Source: Hominilimicola fabiformis (GTDB taxonomy: Bacteria > Bacillota > Clostridia > UBA1381). From it: a DNA stretch of 64,000 bases. The notes beneath the pieces are model-generated. The model saw only the letters and a program-made list of their open reading frames with translations. It was not told where the DNA came from and did no database searches. Positions 45,129-54,577 of the stretch are shown in pieces. The stretch lies in contig NZ_JAJEQM010000008.1 of assembly GCF_020687385.1 (NCBI RefSeq), positions 62,001-126,000 of the forward strand. The letters are read 5' to 3'. A program made the position numbers and the translations under genes. The first letter of the stretch is position 1; the number at the start of each line of letters is the position of its first letter.

Positions 45129-46106
45129 ATGGAGAACAAAAATGTAAGAACAATAGGTGTTTTAACCAGTGGTGGTGACGCACCGGGAATGAATGCGGCA
45201 ATTCGTTCGGTTGTCAGAGTAGGTTCATATTACGGACTTAAAGTCTTTGGTGTAAGACGTGGATATAACGGTCTTATAAACGGTGAATTGGAAGAAATGA
45301 ATGCAAGATCTGTTTCTGAAATTCTTCAAAGAGGCGGAACTATTCTTCAAACAGCGCGTTGTCTTGAATTTAAGGAAGAGGCAGGCGTAAAGAAAGCTGT
45401 TGAGATTGCAAAGGTATTCGGTCTTGACGGTCTTGTTGTCGTCGGCGGTGACGGTTCATTCAGAGGCGCGAGAGATTTATGTGCGGCAGGTCTTCCGACT
45501 ATCGCACTTCCTGGTACAATCGACAATGACATCAGTTGCAGTGAGTATACAGTTGGTTACGATACTTGTCTTAACACTGTTAAAGACGCAGTCGATAAAA
45601 TCAGAGATACGGCACAGAGCCACGAAAGATGTTCAATCATCGAAGTAATGGGCAGAGCGGCAGGTTATATTGCTATTCAGGCAGGTATCGCTTGCGGTGC
45701 TGAGGTTATTCTTGTTCCTGAAAGAAAGTGGAGTTTTGACGAAGACGTACTTCGTCCTATTCTTGAGAGTAAATCAAGAGGAAGAAAGCACTCTATTATT
45801 ATCGTTGCCGAAGGTATCGGCGGTGTTATTGAAATGGCTAAAGAAATCGAAGAAAAGACAGGCATTGAATCAAGAGCTACTATTCTTGGTCATGTTCAAA
45901 GAGGCGGCAGTCCGACAGTTCGTGACAGAGTTGTGGCAAGTGAAATGGGTTGTAAGGCGGTTGAGCTTTTACTTGAAGGTAAGCAGAACAGAATCGTATG
46001 TATGCAACAACATGAAATTGTTGATGTTGATATTGAAGAAGGTCTTGCAATGAAGAAAGAATTGCCTCAGAATTTAGTTGATTTAGCAAAGAAGTTAACA
46101 GTATAA
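45129..46106 (+). CDS. pfkA: 6-phosphofructokinase
   Basis: A 325-residue ATP-type PFK: GVLTSGGDAPGMNAAIRS (ATP loop), GGDGSFRGA, PGTIDND (catalytic Asp region) and MGRAAGYIA. The GDGS signature of ATP-dependent PFKs is kept. It catalyses the committed step of glycolysis. A terminator follows, then pyk, the classical pfkA-pyk arrangement. Confidence 0.97.
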   Translation: MENKNVRTIGVLTSGGDAPGMNAAIRSVVRVGSYYGLKVFGVRRGYNGLINGELEEMNARSVSEILQRGGTILQTARCLEFKEEAGVKKAVEIAKVFGLDGLVVVGGDGSFRGARDLCAAGLPTIALPGTIDNDISCSEYTVGYDTCLNTVKDAVDKIRDTAQSHERCSIIEVMGRAAGYIAIQAGIACGAEVILVPERKWSFDEDVLRPILESKSRGRKHSIIIVAEGIGGVIEMAKEIEEKTGIESRATILGHVQRGGSPTVRDRVVASEMGCKAVELLLEGKQNRIVCMQQHEIVDVDIEEGLAMKKELPQNLVDLAKKLTV

Positions 46107-46109
46107 TAT

Positions 46110-46138
46110 ATGAGGCGGACATTTTGTCCGCCTTTTGT
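46110..46138 (+). terminator. Intrinsic terminator after pfkA
   Basis: AGGCGGACA TTT TGTCCGCCT hairpin followed by TTTG. Confidence 0.83.
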
Positions 46139-46221
46139 TAGATGAGGCTAAAAAACAAACGGTTACGTTTGATATAAGAGAGAATGGGGTATAACACTTA
46201 TTAAAGGAGTAGAATAGATTT

Positions 46222-47976
46222 ATGAGAAGAACAAAAATTATTTGTACAATGGGTCCGGCGACCGACAACGAAGATGTGCTTAGGGATTTGATGCTTAACG
46301 GTATGGACGTTGCGCGTCTTAATTTTTCACACGGAAGTCATGAAGAAGCATTAGAAAGAATCAACAGAATTAAAAAGGTCAGAGATGAACTTAATATTCC
46401 TGTTGCAATTTTGCTTGACACAAAAGGCCCCGAAGTTCGTATAAAGGACTTTAAGGAAGGCAAGGTTGAACTTAAAGAAGGTCAAAAGTTCACTTTGTGC
46501 ACAGATGACGTTGTGGGTGACGAAAATCAAGTTTCTATCACTTATGCAAATCTTCCGAATGACGTTAAGGTGGGAAGTAAAATTCTTATTGACGACGGTC
46601 TTATTGAGATGGAAGTTATCAGCGTAAAGAATAGCAAAATTCTTTGTAAGGTTAAAAACGGCGGAGTTGTTTCAAATAAAAAAGGTGTTAACGTCCCAAA
46701 TGTCGCACTTTCAATGCCTTATATGAGCCAAAAAGATATTGACGATATTCTTTTCGGTATCGAGCAGGACGTTGATTTTATTGCGGCGTCATTCGTAAGA
46801 ACTGCCGATGATATAAGAGAAATTAAAACTCTTTTGAGAGATAATGGAGGCAGAGATATAAGAATAATCGCAAAGATTGAAAATGCCGAGGGCGTTGATA
46901 ATATTGATGATATTATTCGCGAAACTCACGGTATAATGGTTGCGAGAGGTGATATGGGCGTTGAAATTGATATGCATGACTTGCCTGTGCTTCAAAAGAG
47001 CCTTATCAAGAAAACATACAGAGCAGGTAAGGTTGTTATTACGGCAACACAAATGCTTGATTCAATGATAAGAAACCCAAGACCGACAAGAGCGGAGGCA
47101 ACTGACGTTGCAAATGCAATTTATGACGGTACAAGTGCGATTATGCTTTCGGGTGAAACGGCTATCGGAAAATATCCGGTTGAAACGGTCAAGACAATGG
47201 CAACAATCGCAGAAAGAACGGAAAATGATATTGACTATGTAAAACGTCTTGACAGAATGAATTTCGATTCGCGTATGGACGTTACAAACGCTATCAGCCA
47301 TGCTACTTGTACAACGGCACATGATTTGCATGCGGCGGCTATAATTGCGTTGACATATTCGGGCGGTACTGCAATGCAGCTTTCAAAGTTCAGACCTACT
47401 TGTCCGATTATTGCACCGACATTGAGTGTAAAAGCAAGACGTCAGCTTAATCTTTCGTGGGGCGTTATCCCGATTATGAGTGAAACAAGAAAGAATACCG
47501 ACGAACTTTTTGATCATGCGGTTGAATGTGCTCAAAAGACAGGTCTTATCAAAGACGGCGACCTTGTTGTTATAACAGGCGGTGCACCTATGGGCGTTGC
47601 GGGTACGACTAATATTATGAAAGTTCACCTTGTCGGTCATATACTTGTAAGCGGCCGCGGACTTGATTCGATTAATGCAACGGCTAATGTATGTGTTGCT
47701 ACAAGCTACGAAGAACTTAAAAAGAGTTTCTGTGACGGCGATATTGTTGTAACAAACAACGTCACAAAGAATATGATACCTATTTTGAAAAAATCAGCAG
47801 GTATTATTTCTGAAGAAGTGGGCGAGGCGAATAATGCAAGCGTGCTTGCGGTTGCACTTGATATTCCTGTAATTGTTGCGGCGGCAGGTGCCACAAAAGT
47901 ACTAAAGAGCGGCACGACCATTACTATGGACGCAAAACGCGGACTTGTTTATTCGGGAATGGAAGAGATAAATTGA
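46222..47976 (+). CDS. pyk: Pyruvate kinase
   Basis: A 584-residue enzyme. The N-terminal barrel has KIICTMGPATDNEDVLRDL, NFSHGSHEEA, ILLDTKGPEVRI and MVARGDMGVEI. After the normal end at about residue 475 comes the extra C-terminal PEP-utiliser-like domain found in Firmicutes pyruvate kinases. It makes pyruvate and ATP from PEP. Its stop codon is followed without gap by a palindromic repeat. Confidence 0.97.
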   Translation: MRRTKIICTMGPATDNEDVLRDLMLNGMDVARLNFSHGSHEEALERINRIKKVRDELNIPVAILLDTKGPEVRIKDFKEGKVELKEGQKFTLCTDDVVGDENQVSITYANLPNDVKVGSKILIDDGLIEMEVISVKNSKILCKVKNGGVVSNKKGVNVPNVALSMPYMSQKDIDDILFGIEQDVDFIAASFVRTADDIREIKTLLRDNGGRDIRIIAKIENAEGVDNIDDIIRETHGIMVARGDMGVEIDMHDLPVLQKSLIKKTYRAGKVVITATQMLDSMIRNPRPTRAEATDVANAIYDGTSAIMLSGETAIGKYPVETVKTMATIAERTENDIDYVKRLDRMNFDSRMDVTNAISHATCTTAHDLHAAAIIALTYSGGTAMQLSKFRPTCPIIAPTLSVKARRQLNLSWGVIPIMSETRKNTDELFDHAVECAQKTGLIKDGDLVVITGGAPMGVAGTTNIMKVHLVGHILVSGRGLDSINATANVCVATSYEELKKSFCDGDIVVTNNVTKNMIPILKKSAGIISEEVGEANNASVLAVALDIPVIVAAAGATKVLKSGTTITMDAKRGLVYSGMEEIN

Positions 47977-48003
47977 GCTTGCCAGCAAAATGTCGACAGC
48001 TCC
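47975..48003. repeat. Short palindromic repeat/terminator, GTCGAC family
   Basis: GAGCTTGCCAGCA / TGTCGACAGCTCC imperfect hairpin beginning inside the pyk stop codon. The right arm is identical to that at 36541-36570; the left arm has diverged. Confidence 0.65.
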
Positions 48004-48033
48004 AAATAATATACATCGGAAAGGAAAAGAAAA

Positions 48034-48456
48034 ATGGCATTTGTAAGTGAAACGCATTTGACAGTAAGATACGCAGAAACCGATATGATGGGAATTGTCC
48101 ATCATTCGAGATATTATCCTTGGTTTGAAGTTGCGAGAACGGATTTCATCAAAAAAATCGGTATGAGCTATACCGAAATGGAGAAAATGGGGATAATGTT
48201 ACCGCTTACCGAAACGGCTGCAAAGTATTATTACGGTTTAAAATATGAGGACGAAGTGCTTGTAACTTGTAAAATGACAAAGCTTACCGTTGCAAGATGT
48301 GAATTCACTTACGAAGTCTATAAACTTCCGGAAAAGAAGCTTATGACTGTCGGAAAGACCGGTCACGGATTTGTAAACTGTGAATTTGTACCGATAAATC
48401 TTAAAAAGCTATATCCTGAAATATGGAACAAAATGCACGACCTTTTGGAGGATTAA
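48034..48456 (+). CDS. Acyl-CoA thioesterase, YbgC/FadM hot-dog family
   Basis: A 140-residue 4HBT hot-dog protein with the motif RYAETDMMGIVHHSRYYPWFE carrying the catalytic Asp (ETDMMG). The family hydrolyses acyl-CoA or acyl-ACP thioesters. It is followed after 3 bp by a 2-hydroxyacid dehydrogenase, so the two are co-transcribed. Exact substrate unknown. Confidence 0.85.
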   Translation: MAFVSETHLTVRYAETDMMGIVHHSRYYPWFEVARTDFIKKIGMSYTEMEKMGIMLPLTETAAKYYYGLKYEDEVLVTCKMTKLTVARCEFTYEVYKLPEKKLMTVGKTGHGFVNCEFVPINLKKLYPEIWNKMHDLLED

Positions 48457-48459
48457 AAT

Positions 48460-49416
48460 ATGAAAATAGTAATCCTTGACGCAAAGACGCTTGGTGACGA
48501 TATTGAATTTTCTGTGTTTAATAAGTTGGGTGATGTGAGCGTTTATCAAACAACGTCATCTCTGCAGCTTAAAGACAGAATAAAGGACGCCGATATTATA
48601 ATCGTAAACAAAATCAAACTTAACAAAGATAATTTGACCGACGCAAAAAAATTGAAATTGATATGCGTTACGGCAACAGGTTACGATAATATTGATATAA
48701 ATTATTGTTGGCATAAGGGAATAGGTGTGTGCAACGTAAAAGGCTATTCAACCGATTCCGTTGCACAGATTACCGTTTCTATGGCATTGTCATTGGCAAG
48801 TCATTTGAATGAATTTAATAACTATGTCAAAAGCGGAAAGTATATGATAAGCGGTGTGCAAAACCACTTGAAACCGTATTTTAATGAGCTTAAAGGTAAG
48901 ACTTGGGGCGTAATCGGACTTGGCAATATAGGTCAGAGAACGGCTGATATTGCTTATGCACTCGGTATGAAAATTGTGTCAAATTCACGCAGATACCATG
49001 AGGGTTATGAGTGGCTTGAACTTGATGAATTGTGTAAAGTTGCGGATATTATATCCGTTCATGTACCGCTTACAAGTCAAACTAAAGGTATGATAGACGA
49101 AAAACGCATTTCATTAATGAAAGACGGTGTTATATTTATTAATGTTTCACGCGGTGCTGTGGCAGATGAAAACGCACTTGTTACGGCGGTTGAAAACGGC
49201 AAAATAGGCGGACTGGGTGTTGATGTGTATTCGGTTGAGCCGATTACGAATGACAGTCCGTACAATCGGATTTTAGACCGCAGTAATGTTATATTAACTC
49301 CGCATATGGCATGGGGTGCGTATGAAGCGAGAGTCAGATGTATGAATGAGATTGTTAAGAATATAGAAACGTTTATGATGGGCGGTAAACGCAACAGAGT
49401 AGACATTGATATATGA
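48460..49416 (+). CDS. D-isomer-specific 2-hydroxyacid dehydrogenase
   Basis: A 318-residue NAD-dependent dehydrogenase. The Rossmann motif is VIGLGNIGQRTADIA (about 146-160), followed by the VHVPLTSQTKGMID, NVSRGAVADENAL and HMAWGAYEAR segments that hold catalytic Arg, Glu and His. Similar to hydroxypyruvate/glycerate dehydrogenases; substrate undetermined. It ends the pyk-side transcript and is followed by a terminator hairpin at 49510-49556. Confidence 0.88.
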   Translation: MKIVILDAKTLGDDIEFSVFNKLGDVSVYQTTSSLQLKDRIKDADIIIVNKIKLNKDNLTDAKKLKLICVTATGYDNIDINYCWHKGIGVCNVKGYSTDSVAQITVSMALSLASHLNEFNNYVKSGKYMISGVQNHLKPYFNELKGKTWGVIGLGNIGQRTADIAYALGMKIVSNSRRYHEGYEWLELDELCKVADIISVHVPLTSQTKGMIDEKRISLMKDGVIFINVSRGAVADENALVTAVENGKIGGLGVDVYSVEPITNDSPYNRILDRSNVILTPHMAWGAYEARVRCMNEIVKNIETFMMGGKRNRVDIDI

Positions 49417-49509
49417 ACAAAAGTGTCTACACACCGGCAGAGGTCGAGAAATTAGTTCGGATTTTGTGAAAATGAACTCGTTGGCGTACGATGGTACGTT
49501 AGAGTTTAT

Positions 49510-49556
49510 TTTCGCAAAAAGTGCACAGGCAAGCCGTATATCGAAGATAGGCTTGC
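49510..49556 (+). terminator. Hairpin terminator after the hydroxyacid dehydrogenase gene
   Basis: CAGGCAAGCC / GGCTTGCCTG 10-bp stem with a 14-nt loop and a T-rich tail. The gap 49417-49671 otherwise holds a second hairpin (CGTAC GATG GTACG within AACTC...GAGTT, 49473-49504) and no convincing gene. Confidence 0.75.
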
Positions 49557-49641
49557 CTGTTATTTGTTATAGCTATAAATTAAATTGTAAAATATAAAAA
49601 ATAATATTTTGCACGTTCCGGACAATTTGTCGACAGTCTGC

Positions 49642-49670
49642 GGGGACACTAAATTTTAATGTCCCCTTTT
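49642..49670. terminator. GGGACA hairpin terminator between convergent genes
   Basis: GGGGACA CTAAATTTTAA TGTCCCC TTTT. The GGGACACTAAA arm recurs in the terminator at 60617-60657. Confidence 0.75.
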
Positions 49671-49671
49671 G

Positions 49672-50283
49672 CTAATTTGATTTAATTTCAGTTAATTTAA
49701 TGTCATCAGTCGCTTTGATTTTTTCTTTTTCGGAAAGTGTAAAGGAATACGAATTATTATAAGCAACAGCCAAATCTTCGCTTACACGAGCTTTGCCGCT
49801 TGATGAATAAATTACAAGCGTTCCCGTACCTGTGGCGATATATCGTCCTGCTGGTATTTCTGACGGGCAAGTATAGCTTTGGTCTTTCTTTAATGTATAT
49901 GTTTTGCCTGTCTTTTCGGTTGCCTGTAATGACGAGTTTTGATTTTGCAGTTCCTCAATTTGTGAGTCGAGTTCAGATGACTTTTGATTTAATTCGGTAA
50001 TGTCGTTTTTTAATTCGTCATTCTTTTTCTTTGCCTCCATAAAGTAATTATTTACGGTGGTTTTTGTACTCAATTCCGAATTTAGGTCATTTATCTGACT
50101 TTCCAAATCATTTTTTGTATCGGTAAGTGATGATGTATTTTCTTCAAGTGCAGATATTTGAGTTTTCAGTTTTTCTGTTGCAAGAGAATTTGTGTCAAAA
50201 TAGTTGCCGAGTGAAAAACAAACCACACCGATTATAATCGTGAAAAACGAAAGTATTATAACATATAATTTTTTTTGCGTCAT
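49672..50283 (-). CDS. Membrane-anchored coiled-coil protein, paralogue 1
   Basis: Unrecognised family. A 203-residue protein: N-terminal transmembrane helix (LYVIILSFFTIIIGVVCFSL), a coiled coil (about 35-110) and a C-terminal beta-rich domain with AGRYIATGTGTLVIYSSSGKA and SEKEKIKATDDIKLTEI. The tail domain matches that of the gene immediately upstream (AGKYTIMGSGSIAISSLGKA...ETIKIKGKAQFIPIK), so the two are tandem paralogues. Start chosen at ATG 50283 (better spaced from AAAGGA than ATG 50292). Confidence 0.75.
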   Translation of the reverse strand: MTQKKLYVIILSFFTIIIGVVCFSLGNYFDTNSLATEKLKTQISALEENTSSLTDTKNDLESQINDLNSELSTKTTVNNYFMEAKKKNDELKNDITELNQKSSELDSQIEELQNQNSSLQATEKTGKTYTLKKDQSYTCPSEIPAGRYIATGTGTLVIYSSSGKARVSEDLAVAYNNSYSFTLSEKEKIKATDDIKLTEIKSN

Positions 50284-50301
50284 AATCGTCATATCCTTTC
50301 A

Positions 50302-50991
50302 TTATTTTATCGGAATAAATTGAGCCTTGCCCTTGATTTTTATTGTTTCATCATCGTTTAATACATAATCTTTTCCGTCAGCGGTTAAATTCGAGTTTAC
50401 TCTTGCTTTTCCCAATGACGAAATCGCAATACTTCCCGAACCCATAATTGTATATTTACCGGCTTTTATATTTTCTCCGACTGCGTAAGTACCCGATGTC
50501 AAAGTTAAGGTTGATTGAGAAGTCGATGATGCTTGGTTATTCAAGGAATCAAGTGTGCTTTGCTTTGTATTGACCGTGTTTTGCAATTCCTCTTTTTCTT
50601 TTTCGAGTTTATCGTTTTCGTCATTTATTTTTTCAAGACCGTTTTGCGACGTTGTAAATTCTTCATAGTTTTTTTTCTTATCGGCTAAATCCGAATTAAG
50701 AGTATTTATTTCATCGGAAAGCGATGAATAATTGTTTTGTGCCGTAATATATTCCGAATTTGTATTTTGTAATTTTTCAAGTCGTTTTGTTATTTTGTTA
50801 TCGCTTTTCGGTATGAAAAAGCCGACAAAAAATACTCCCAAAACAATCACAATACATATTGCCGATGATACTTTTATAAACAGCGGTGATAAATCCTTTG
50901 CGAGATTATCCCAATATGCAAACTTGATTTTTTTATTGTTTGTCGGTTGTTCGTCAATGATTACTTCTATAATATCCTTGTCTTTCTCCAA
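50302..50991 (-). CDS. Membrane-anchored coiled-coil protein, paralogue 2
   Basis: Unrecognised family. A 229-residue protein: acidic cytosolic N-terminus (about 1-35), a transmembrane helix (VSSAICIVIVLGVFFVGFFI), a long coiled coil (about 65-150) with EKLEKEKEELQNTVN-type heptads, a Ser/Thr linker and a C-terminal beta-rich domain shared with paralogue 1. The start is TTG 50991 behind GAGGTGATT. It follows ispE by 15 bp on the same strand and may be read from the oapA-dxs-tlyA-ispE transcript. Confidence 0.74.
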   Translation of the reverse strand: MEKDKDIIEVIIDEQPTNNKKIKFAYWDNLAKDLSPLFIKVSSAICIVIVLGVFFVGFFIPKSDNKITKRLEKLQNTNSEYITAQNNYSSLSDEINTLNSDLADKKKNYEEFTTSQNGLEKINDENDKLEKEKEELQNTVNTKQSTLDSLNNQASSTSQSTLTLTSGTYAVGENIKAGKYTIMGSGSIAISSLGKARVNSNLTADGKDYVLNDDETIKIKGKAQFIPIK

Positions 50992-51006
50992 AAATAATCA
51001 CCTCGT

Positions 51007-51888
51007 TTAATTTAAAACTTGTGTAAGAAATACGTCCTTAAACTGATAAGCAAAACTGTCGGCGGATTTTTTTGCCTTTTCAAAATCGTCAAAAATACCG
51101 AAAACAGTCGGACCCGAACCGCTCATAACGGCATTAACGGCGCCGTTCATAATCATTTTGGTTTTGATACCGCCGACAATCGGATACATTTTAGCGGTCA
51201 CGTTTTCCATAACGTTGCAAAGCCTGTCTGCAACGCCGTAAAGGTCGTTATTATTTAAAGAGTCAATCATTCCGTCTGTGTCGGGACGAATTTCGATAGG
51301 TGTGTTGTCGATTTGTTCGTAAATAAGTGCCGTAGATACGTTGATAGGCGGTTTTACAAGTAAGATGTACGCATTTGGCATAGGGGAGAGCGGTTTTAAA
51401 ATTTCACCGATACCTTCCGCAAGCTGTGTACTGCCGTCAAAACAGTACGGCACATCTGCACCGAGTGACGCACCGATATGCATAAGCTCATCATTAGAAA
51501 GAGGATTGCCGTGGAGCATATTTATTGCGGTAAGAACCGCCGCACAATTACCGCTGCCGCCGGCAAGCCCTGCGGCTACGGGTATATTTTTGTGAATTAC
51601 GATTTTTGCACCGCCGCGAATACCTGTCGCTTTAAAAAATGCGTCTGCCGCTTTATAGGCGATGTTTTTTTCATTGCAAGGCAAATACGGCAAATTTGTT
51701 GAAATAGAAATACCCCTGTGCGTTTTATCGACTAAAATAAGGTCAAACAGCGATACTGTCTGCATAATCATTTTAATGTCGTGATAACCGTTTTCGCGTT
51801 TTGAAAGTACGTCAAGTGTAAGATTTATTTTTGCATATGAACGTGTTATCGCACGTCTGCCTGTTAAAACTGTATTTTCGGCAAGCAT
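51007..51888 (-). CDS. ispE: 4-diphosphocytidyl-2-C-methyl-D-erythritol kinase
   Basis: A 293-residue GHMP kinase with RSYAKINLTLDVLSKRENGYHD and the ATP loop PVAAGLAGGSGNCAA (about 103-117), plus GSGPTVFGIF. It phosphorylates CDP-ME in the MEP isoprenoid pathway, whose first enzyme Dxs is encoded two genes upstream. It follows tlyA by 17 bp. Confidence 0.95.
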   Translation of the reverse strand: MLAENTVLTGRRAITRSYAKINLTLDVLSKRENGYHDIKMIMQTVSLFDLILVDKTHRGISISTNLPYLPCNEKNIAYKAADAFFKATGIRGGAKIVIHKNIPVAAGLAGGSGNCAAVLTAINMLHGNPLSNDELMHIGASLGADVPYCFDGSTQLAEGIGEILKPLSPMPNAYILLVKPPINVSTALIYEQIDNTPIEIRPDTDGMIDSLNNNDLYGVADRLCNVMENVTAKMYPIVGGIKTKMIMNGAVNAVMSGSGPTVFGIFDDFEKAKKSADSFAYQFKDVFLTQVLN

Positions 51889-51905
51889 TTCTGTTCATTC
51901 CTTTC

Positions 51906-52709
51906 TTAAAGCAGATTGTGTGATTTGTCTACTATTTCTTGTATTTTTTCATCTGTGATGTTATCCTCACATTCGGCTTTTTTCAAATATGCAAGATATT
52001 CAATGTTGCCCTCCGGACCTTTGATAGGTGAGAATGAAAGACCTGCAACGTGCAAATCAATACTTCGTGCGAAGTCAAGAATTTTCTTTATAACTTCATA
52101 GTGTACCTTTATGTCCTTTACAACACCTTTTTTACCGACCTGTTCACGTCCTGCCTCGAATTGTGGCTTTATAAGTGCGACAATTTCGCCGTTATCGGCA
52201 AGAAGTGTTTTTGCAACGGGCAGTACAAGTTTAAGCGAAATAAATGACACGTCAACAGACGCAAAATCAATTTCTTCGCCAATGTCCTCAGGTGTCACAT
52301 AGCGGATATTAGTACGCTCCATATTTACGACTCTTTCGTCCTGACGTAATTTCCACGCGAACTGACCGTAGCCAACGTCAACGGCGAATACCTTGACAGC
52401 ACCGTTTTGGAGCATACAATCGGTGAACCCGCCTGTTGACGCACCTATGTCCATTGTGGTTTTACCCTCAAGGGTAATCGGAAATTCCTGCATAGCTTTT
52501 TCGAGTTTTAATCCGCCGCGGCTTACATATTTTAAAGTTTCGCCGCGAATTTCCGCAACGGTTGTATCTTCGTCAACCATCTGTCCGGCTTTGTCGCATT
52601 TTTGGTTTTTTACATACACTTGTCCTGCCATAATTAGAGCCTTCGCTCTTTCACGGCTTTGTACCTGTCCGTTTTTGACAAGAAGTGCGTCAAGTCTTAT
52701 TTTTCCCAT
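51906..52709 (-). CDS. tlyA: TlyA family rRNA 2'-O-methyltransferase/S4-domain protein
   Basis: A 267-residue protein: S4 RNA-binding domain (1-60: IRLDALLVKNGQVQSRERAKALI) and an FtsJ-like SAM methyltransferase domain with TMDIGASTGGFTDCML. TlyA homologues methylate rRNA and also have haemolysin annotations. dxs-tlyA is a conserved pair in Firmicutes; here it is downstream of oapA/OLE, as in Bacillus halodurans. Confidence 0.94.
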   Translation of the reverse strand: MGKIRLDALLVKNGQVQSRERAKALIMAGQVYVKNQKCDKAGQMVDEDTTVAEIRGETLKYVSRGGLKLEKAMQEFPITLEGKTTMDIGASTGGFTDCMLQNGAVKVFAVDVGYGQFAWKLRQDERVVNMERTNIRYVTPEDIGEEIDFASVDVSFISLKLVLPVAKTLLADNGEIVALIKPQFEAGREQVGKKGVVKDIKVHYEVIKKILDFARSIDLHVAGLSFSPIKGPEGNIEYLAYLKKAECEDNITDEKIQEIVDKSHNLL

Positions 52710-52722
52710 AGTTCTTATCCTT

Positions 52723-54558
52723 TTAATCTATTTTTGATGCAATCGTCTTTGCATCAAGTCCGTATAATTTATCAAGTTCATCTATTGAGCCGTGCGTAAT
52801 CGGTTGGTCGGGGAAAGCAAATATTTTAAATTTGCAGTCGATATGGTTTTCTTCAAGCAATGTGCCTATCATACTTCCCATACCGCCGATTTTTACGTTG
52901 TCCTCAATGGTTATAACGCTGCCTGTCTTTTTTGCCGACTCGATTATGCTCTTTGTATCGAGCGGTTTTATTGTAGGCATAGCTAAAATTTCAACTGATT
53001 TCGTTGTAAGTTTTGCAACTTCTTCGGCACGTTTAACCATTCTGCCTGTTGCGATAATTGTAACATCCGAGCCGTTTTGCATGCGCTGTGCTTGTCCCAA
53101 AGTGAAAGCGGAAGGCACATTTTCAGCCTCTGTTCCGCCGCGTGGGTAACGTATTGCAATCGGTGCATTAAATTTATTGATTGCAAAATCGAGCATATAT
53201 TCAAGCTGATCGAGCGTGGCAGGTGAAAGAATTGTCATATTCGGCATATGTGATAAGTACGAAATATCGTATACACCCTGGTGTGTTTCACCGTCTGCGC
53301 CGACTATACCGGCACGGTCGATAGGGAATACAACGTGAAGTTTTTGCAGACAGACGTCGTGCAAAGTTTGGTCGTATGCACGTTGCAAGAATGATGAATA
53401 CAACGGTATAACGGGAGTGTATCCGACCGTTGCCAGTCCTGCTGAAAGGGTAACGCCGTGCTGTTCGGCAATACCGACATCAAAAAATCTGTCTTTATAT
53501 TGCTCTTGAAATTCGTCAAGTCCTGTGCCGTTAGGCATTGCACCTGTGATTGCAACTATTTTCTTGTTGTTTTTCGCTAATCTGACAAGCGTATTGCCAA
53601 ATCTTGCACTGTATGTTTCACTGCCTTTTTTCGTTTCACCCGTAGCTTTGTCAAAAGGTGATATGCCGTGGAATTTTTGCGGATTGCTTTCCGCGGGGGC
53701 ATAACCTTTGCCTTTTTTCGTGTGGACGTGAATAAAGACAGGCCGTTTTTCTTCTTTTGCATATTCAAGACACTGTATAATTTCTGTTAGGTTGTGACCG
53801 TCAACAGGTCCCATATATATAAATCCCATATCGTCAAAAATCGTTGTAGGGATTACAAGCCTGCGGAAGAAACGTTTTATTTGCTTTAATATATTTGCGG
53901 TAGGTTTGCCTATTGTAGGCATTTTTTTTAAAAAGTTTTCAACCGCGTGTTTTGAACGGAAATAAAACGGCGACATTCTGAGTGAACGCAAGTGTTTTGA
54001 CACCGCACCGACATTTTTTGAAATAGACATTGCGTTGTCGTTCAAAATAAGTATAAGCGGTGTTTTTGAATGACCTGCGTCATTCATAGCCTCGTACATC
54101 ATACCGCCCGTAAGAGCACCGTCACCGAATACTGAAATTACATTGTAATTGTCGCCGGCAAGGTCACGCCCTCTGGCAATACCGAGTGCGGCTGAAATTG
54201 AAGTTGAACTGTGACCGGTATTAAATACGTCACAATCACTTTCGCTTGTTTTCGGAAATCCCGACATTCCGCCGAACTGACGGAGCGACTTGAACCCGTC
54301 TTTTCTTCCTGTAAGAATTTTATGCACATAAGACTGATGACCTACGTCAAAGACAATCTTATCTTCAGGCACATTAAAAACAGTGTGAATAGCAACGGTC
54401 AATTCAACAATCCCCAAGTTTGAGGCGAGATGACCGCCGGTTTCCGATACACTGTCAATCAGAAACTCACGAATTTCACTGCAAAGAGTTTTCAATTCGT
54501 CTTTATTTAATTTTTTCAAATCATCGGGTGATTCGATTTTATTTAAAATTTTCTCCAT
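52723..54558 (-). CDS. dxs: 1-deoxy-D-xylulose-5-phosphate synthase
   Basis: A 611-residue TPP enzyme: GGHLASNLGIVELTVAIH, VFDVGHQSYVHKILTGR, the TPP motif FGDGALTGGMMYEAMNDAG...ILNDN, and the DRAGIVGADGETHQGVYD segment. It starts the MEP pathway from pyruvate and glyceraldehyde 3-phosphate. Start at ATG 54558 behind GGGG; the 14-codon upstream extension to 54600 overlaps oapA and is rejected. Follows oapA by 19 bp. Confidence 0.96.
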   Translation of the reverse strand: MEKILNKIESPDDLKKLNKDELKTLCSEIREFLIDSVSETGGHLASNLGIVELTVAIHTVFNVPEDKIVFDVGHQSYVHKILTGRKDGFKSLRQFGGMSGFPKTSESDCDVFNTGHSSTSISAALGIARGRDLAGDNYNVISVFGDGALTGGMMYEAMNDAGHSKTPLILILNDNAMSISKNVGAVSKHLRSLRMSPFYFRSKHAVENFLKKMPTIGKPTANILKQIKRFFRRLVIPTTIFDDMGFIYMGPVDGHNLTEIIQCLEYAKEEKRPVFIHVHTKKGKGYAPAESNPQKFHGISPFDKATGETKKGSETYSARFGNTLVRLAKNNKKIVAITGAMPNGTGLDEFQEQYKDRFFDVGIAEQHGVTLSAGLATVGYTPVIPLYSSFLQRAYDQTLHDVCLQKLHVVFPIDRAGIVGADGETHQGVYDISYLSHMPNMTILSPATLDQLEYMLDFAINKFNAPIAIRYPRGGTEAENVPSAFTLGQAQRMQNGSDVTIIATGRMVKRAEEVAKLTTKSVEILAMPTIKPLDTKSIIESAKKTGSVITIEDNVKIGGMGSMIGTLLEENHIDCKFKIFAFPDQPITHGSIDELDKLYGLDAKTIASKID

Positions 54559-54577
54559 CACCAATGCCCCATTAATG

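Noticed and set aside
49413-49597. Small ORFs after the hydroxyacid dehydrogenase gene (18 and 63 codons)
   Set aside because: They lie across hairpins, lack convincing ribosome binding sites and resemble no family; the longer one overlaps the dehydrogenase stop and the terminator.
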